Of a stretch of 64,000 nt of DNA, positions 61,953 to 64,000 are shown in pieces (positions within the stretch are counted from its first letter, which is position 1; each line of letters begins with the position of its first letter). Made by a program: the position numbers and the translations under genes. Under the pieces are notes generated by a model. The model worked only from the letters and a program-made list of their open reading frames with translations, had not been told where the DNA came from and searched no databases. Origin of the DNA: Cryobacterium levicorallinum. Lineage in GTDB: Bacteria; Actinomycetota; Actinomycetes; Actinomycetales; Microbacteriaceae. The DNA is taken from the NCBI RefSeq assembly GCF_004402405.1, contig NZ_SOFE01000001.1:228601-292600 (forward strand). Direction: 5' to 3'.

Positions 61953-63788
61953 ATGTCGCGTTCTCTCCCGATTTCTGCCAGTGCCCAGGGTGGCGTGTAC
62001 CCCCGCCCCCAACTTGTCCGCCCTAACTGGCACGACCTCGCCGGCGAGTGGGCATTCGAACACGACGACCAAGACATTGGCGGGAAAGAGCGTTGGTTCG
62101 CCAATGCTTCGCACCTTGGCCGGGTCATCAAAGTTCCGTTCCCACCGGAGTCGGAGATGTCCGGCATCAGCGATCCTGGCTTCCACCCTGTCGTCTGGTA
62201 TTCACGCGTCATTAGCCCGGAAGACGTGGCCGCTAGTGGTCTGTCGCCAGAACGCGACCGGGTGGTATTGCACTTTGGAGCGGTCGACTACCGCGCATCG
62301 GTATGGATCGATGGTCAGTTCATCGGGTCACACGAGGGCGGCCAGACGCCCTTCTCCTTTGACGTCACCGAAGCGCTGACGCTCCAAAAGGACTGCGTGC
62401 TAGTGGTGCGGGCCGAGGATGACCCTCACGACGTCGCCCAGCCGCGCGGCAAACAGGATTGGCTCGAAGAGCCGCACGTGATTTGGTACCACCGTACGAC
62501 GGGCATTTGGCAACCGGTCTGGCTTGAGTCCGTACCGGACCAGCGCATCGAGTCACTGAATTGGACCCCGAATGCGCAGGCTGGGAACGTTGAGATCGAC
62601 GTGGGCTTGGCCCGGCGACCGGCGACCGGCGTAACCGTGCAGGTGGAACTTTCCATCGCGGGCGAAATCCTCGCCAGGCAGTCTTTCCTGACCCTGGAGC
62701 CGCGATCTCTAGCAACCATTCAGATTGCGCGACAGGCCAACGGTCAGGCCTTCGAAACTCTGTTGTGGTCGCCGGAAAACCCGCGGCTGATTGACGCGCA
62801 TGTGTCAATCATTGCTGACGACGGGAGCATCCTCGACGATTCATACTCGTATTTTGGGCTACGCAGCGTCAGCATTCACGGCGGTAGGTTCCTGCTCAAC
62901 GACCGACCCTATTTCGTGCGATCGGTGCTCGAACAGGGTTACTGGCCACAGTCGCACCTCGCTGCCCCGTCCGCCGAGGCGCTGCGTGACGAGGTGGAGC
63001 TCATCAAGGCCCTCGGATTCAACGCAGCAAGAATTCACGAAAAGGTCGAGGACCCCCGCTTTCTTTATTGGGCGGATCGGCTCGGACTTCTCATTTGGGG
63101 CGAAATGGGGAGCACCTATGAGTTCTCATCGGCGGCAGTGTCGCGAGTTACCCGCGAATGGACGGATGTGGTGCGCCGCGACCGATCGCATCCGTCAATC
63201 GTCACCTGGGTGCCCCTCAACGAAAGCTGGGGTGTTCAACAGATTTCCCACGACGAGGCCCAGTTGAGCTTCGCCCAGTCGCTTTACTTTCTGACTCGCG
63301 CGCTCGATCCGAGCCGCCCCGTCATCTCCAATGACGGCTGGGAACACGCCATTTCTGACATTCTCACGATCCACGATTATGCCGGCACGGCCGAACAACT
63401 CGACGCCAACTACAAAAACATCGACGCCATCCGCGCCCTCGTTGCGGGCATGGGTCCAGCAGGTCGTCGCCTGCAGCTCATTCCCCGCGAAGTCGAGGGT
63501 CAGTCGATTATGGTCACCGAATTCGGCGGGGTCAGCTTCGCGCCCGACGCGGCCGATGACTCCTGGGGCTACACGACAGCAACGAGCCATGAGGACTTCG
63601 AAAGTCGCGTGTCAGGTCTCGTGGGCAGCCTTCGGGACAACCCACTACTGTCCGGCTTCTGCTACACCCAGCTGACGGACACAATGCAGGAAACTAACGG
63701 GTTGACCGACGCGAACAGGAAGCCCAAACTGCCGATCGCCGTCATTCGCAGCATCGTGTCGGGGAAGGACGCACCTCGCTCCAAGTGA
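61953..63788 (+). CDS. GH2-family beta-glycosidase
   Basis: 611 residues from ATG 61953, placed by the leaderless promoter geometry. Sugar-binding jelly roll (about 25-190), Ig-like domain (about 190-290) and TIM barrel (about 300-600). Acid/base E424 in PLNESWGVQQ and nucleophile E523 in VTEFGG. Shorter than LacZ; GH2 members of this size include beta-galactosidases and beta-glucuronidases. No signal peptide, so it acts on imported oligosaccharide. Confidence 0.92.
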   Translation: MSRSLPISASAQGGVYPRPQLVRPNWHDLAGEWAFEHDDQDIGGKERWFANASHLGRVIKVPFPPESEMSGISDPGFHPVVWYSRVISPEDVAASGLSPERDRVVLHFGAVDYRASVWIDGQFIGSHEGGQTPFSFDVTEALTLQKDCVLVVRAEDDPHDVAQPRGKQDWLEEPHVIWYHRTTGIWQPVWLESVPDQRIESLNWTPNAQAGNVEIDVGLARRPATGVTVQVELSIAGEILARQSFLTLEPRSLATIQIARQANGQAFETLLWSPENPRLIDAHVSIIADDGSILDDSYSYFGLRSVSIHGGRFLLNDRPYFVRSVLEQGYWPQSHLAAPSAEALRDEVELIKALGFNAARIHEKVEDPRFLYWADRLGLLIWGEMGSTYEFSSAAVSRVTREWTDVVRRDRSHPSIVTWVPLNESWGVQQISHDEAQLSFAQSLYFLTRALDPSRPVISNDGWEHAISDILTIHDYAGTAEQLDANYKNIDAIRALVAGMGPAGRRLQLIPREVEGQSIMVTEFGGVSFAPDAADDSWGYTTATSHEDFESRVSGLVGSLRDNPLLSGFCYTQLTDTMQETNGLTDANRKPKLPIAVIRSIVSGKDAPRSK

Positions 63789-63839
63789 CGGCGGTTCTTG
63801 GCTACGGTTGCACTGCGTCGCACGTGCGCCAAGCCGCCG
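63789..63839 (+). terminator. Hairpin after GH2
   Basis: CGGCGGTTCTTGGC (63789-63802) pairs with GCCAAGCCGCCG (63828-63839) with a small bulge; the loop itself can pair (GCAC/GTGC). No T run, so the role as a terminator is uncertain. Confidence 0.4.
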
Positions 63840-63898
63840 ACTGGTGACGTAGACAACGGCAATGCCTCGGATACCGCCCAGTTCAGTGAGATTGGCCT

Positions 63899-64000
63899 TG
63901 ACCCCGTTGTGTGGACACCTCACAAGAGAGAATGTTCACTATGGCAAGATCACGTCGGGACTTCACCCCTGAGTACAAAGACGAGGCCGTGAAGCTGGTC
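63899..64000 (+). mobile_element. IS3-family insertion sequence, left end (partial)
   Basis: A likely left terminal repeat begins at 63899 with TGACCCCGTTGTGTGGACACC, resembling ends of actinobacterial IS3 elements, and the transposase OrfA starts 42 nt later. The element runs off the right edge. Confidence 0.6.
63941..64000 (+). CDS. IS3-family transposase OrfA, N-terminal fragment
   Basis: Only 20 residues are visible (MARSRRDFTPEYKDEAVKLV), cut by the window edge. This is the classic beginning of OrfA of IS3-family elements, whose helix-turn-helix binds the element ends. AAGAGAG lies upstream of the ATG. Whether the IS is intact cannot be seen. Confidence 0.85.
   Translation, partial: MARSRRDFTPEYKDEAVKLV

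Noticed and set aside
61942..62379. Overlapping frame starting at ATG 61942, also 6 nt after a TAATTT box
   Set aside because: This ATG is out of frame with the GH2 protein and its product is low-complexity; ATG 61953 is in frame, with CATGAT 6 nt upstream and TTTACA at 17-nt spacing.
1..64000. CRISPR array, rRNA or prophage
   Set aside because: No regularly spaced direct repeats, rRNA sequence or phage structural genes were seen on reading through; the only mobile DNA is the IS3 end at the right edge.

Overview
The window is a contiguous stretch of chromosome from a high-GC Gram-positive bacterium. Gene content (GTP-dependent PEP carboxykinase, riboflavin operon behind an FMN riboswitch, RskA-type anti-sigma, RamB-like regulator, DrrAB-type ABC genes), strong GC bias at third codon positions and many leaderless promoters point to an actinobacterium. 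Microbacteriaceae is my best guess, but this is inference and not a database match. Genes are dense; no rRNA, tRNA or CRISPR array was found.

Layout. 1-1026: end of the succinate dehydrogenase operon (sdhA C-terminus, sdhB). 1092-4824: YihY membrane protein, exonuclease III, trpS and a HAD hydrolase. 4893-10231: glycerol module glpK-glpF-glpD with a divergent SorC-type regulator and two matching operator-like palindromes. 10309-13944: FMN riboswitch and ribD-ribE-ribBA-ribH. 13979-20648: small membrane protein, MHS-family transporter, a DrrA/DrrB-like exporter (ATPase plus two permeases) and a fused ABC exporter. 20716-27753: GH38 alpha-mannosidase, PEP carboxykinase and a divergent RamB-like regulator. 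27809-29811: agmatine-to-putrescine pair aguB-aguA. 29812-33267: two small membrane proteins, an SDR/thiolase pair and a SpoU rRNA methyltransferase. 33411-35601: ECF sigma factor, a doubly disrupted anti-sigma factor, and a secreted DUF4397 protein. 35857-45632: an aromatic (homoprotocatechuate-type) catabolic region: succinate-semialdehyde dehydrogenase, IclR, MHS transporter, FAH-RraA fusion, GntR, DapA-like aldolase, HpaE and HpaD. 45951-49799: alpha/beta hydrolase, nicotinamidase, PBP4-type carboxypeptidase and a Gfo/Idh oxidoreductase. 49865-55250: unknown small gene, arsA-arsD, divergent arsM, MerR regulator and a SulP transporter. 55500-63788: oligosaccharide utilisation locus (mutarotase, GH43 lipoprotein, ABC importer, LacI regulator, GH2). 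The window ends inside the left end of an IS3-family insertion sequence.

Working together. The hpa-like genes suggest ring cleavage of 3,4-dihydroxyphenylacetate to pyruvate and succinate semialdehyde, which the upstream dehydrogenase would pass to the TCA cycle; classical hpaB/C, hpaF, hpaH and hpaI are not in the window. In the glycan locus, GH43 (surface) and GH2 (cytoplasm) flank an importer, and the LacI-type operator sequence appears both upstream of the importer and over the GH2 promoter.

Beyond genes, the window shows several DNA-level patterns: (i) three near-identical long palindromes, two between convergent genes and one read in frame at the start of a hydrolase gene; (ii) a 10-base word AGCGGATGCC/GGCATCCGCT repeated at least 14 times, mostly inside genes; (iii) a recurrent leaderless promoter geometry with a TANNNT box exactly 6 nt before the start codon; (iv) other palindromic intergenic elements at 24.1, 33.3, 44.4 and 45.7 kb.
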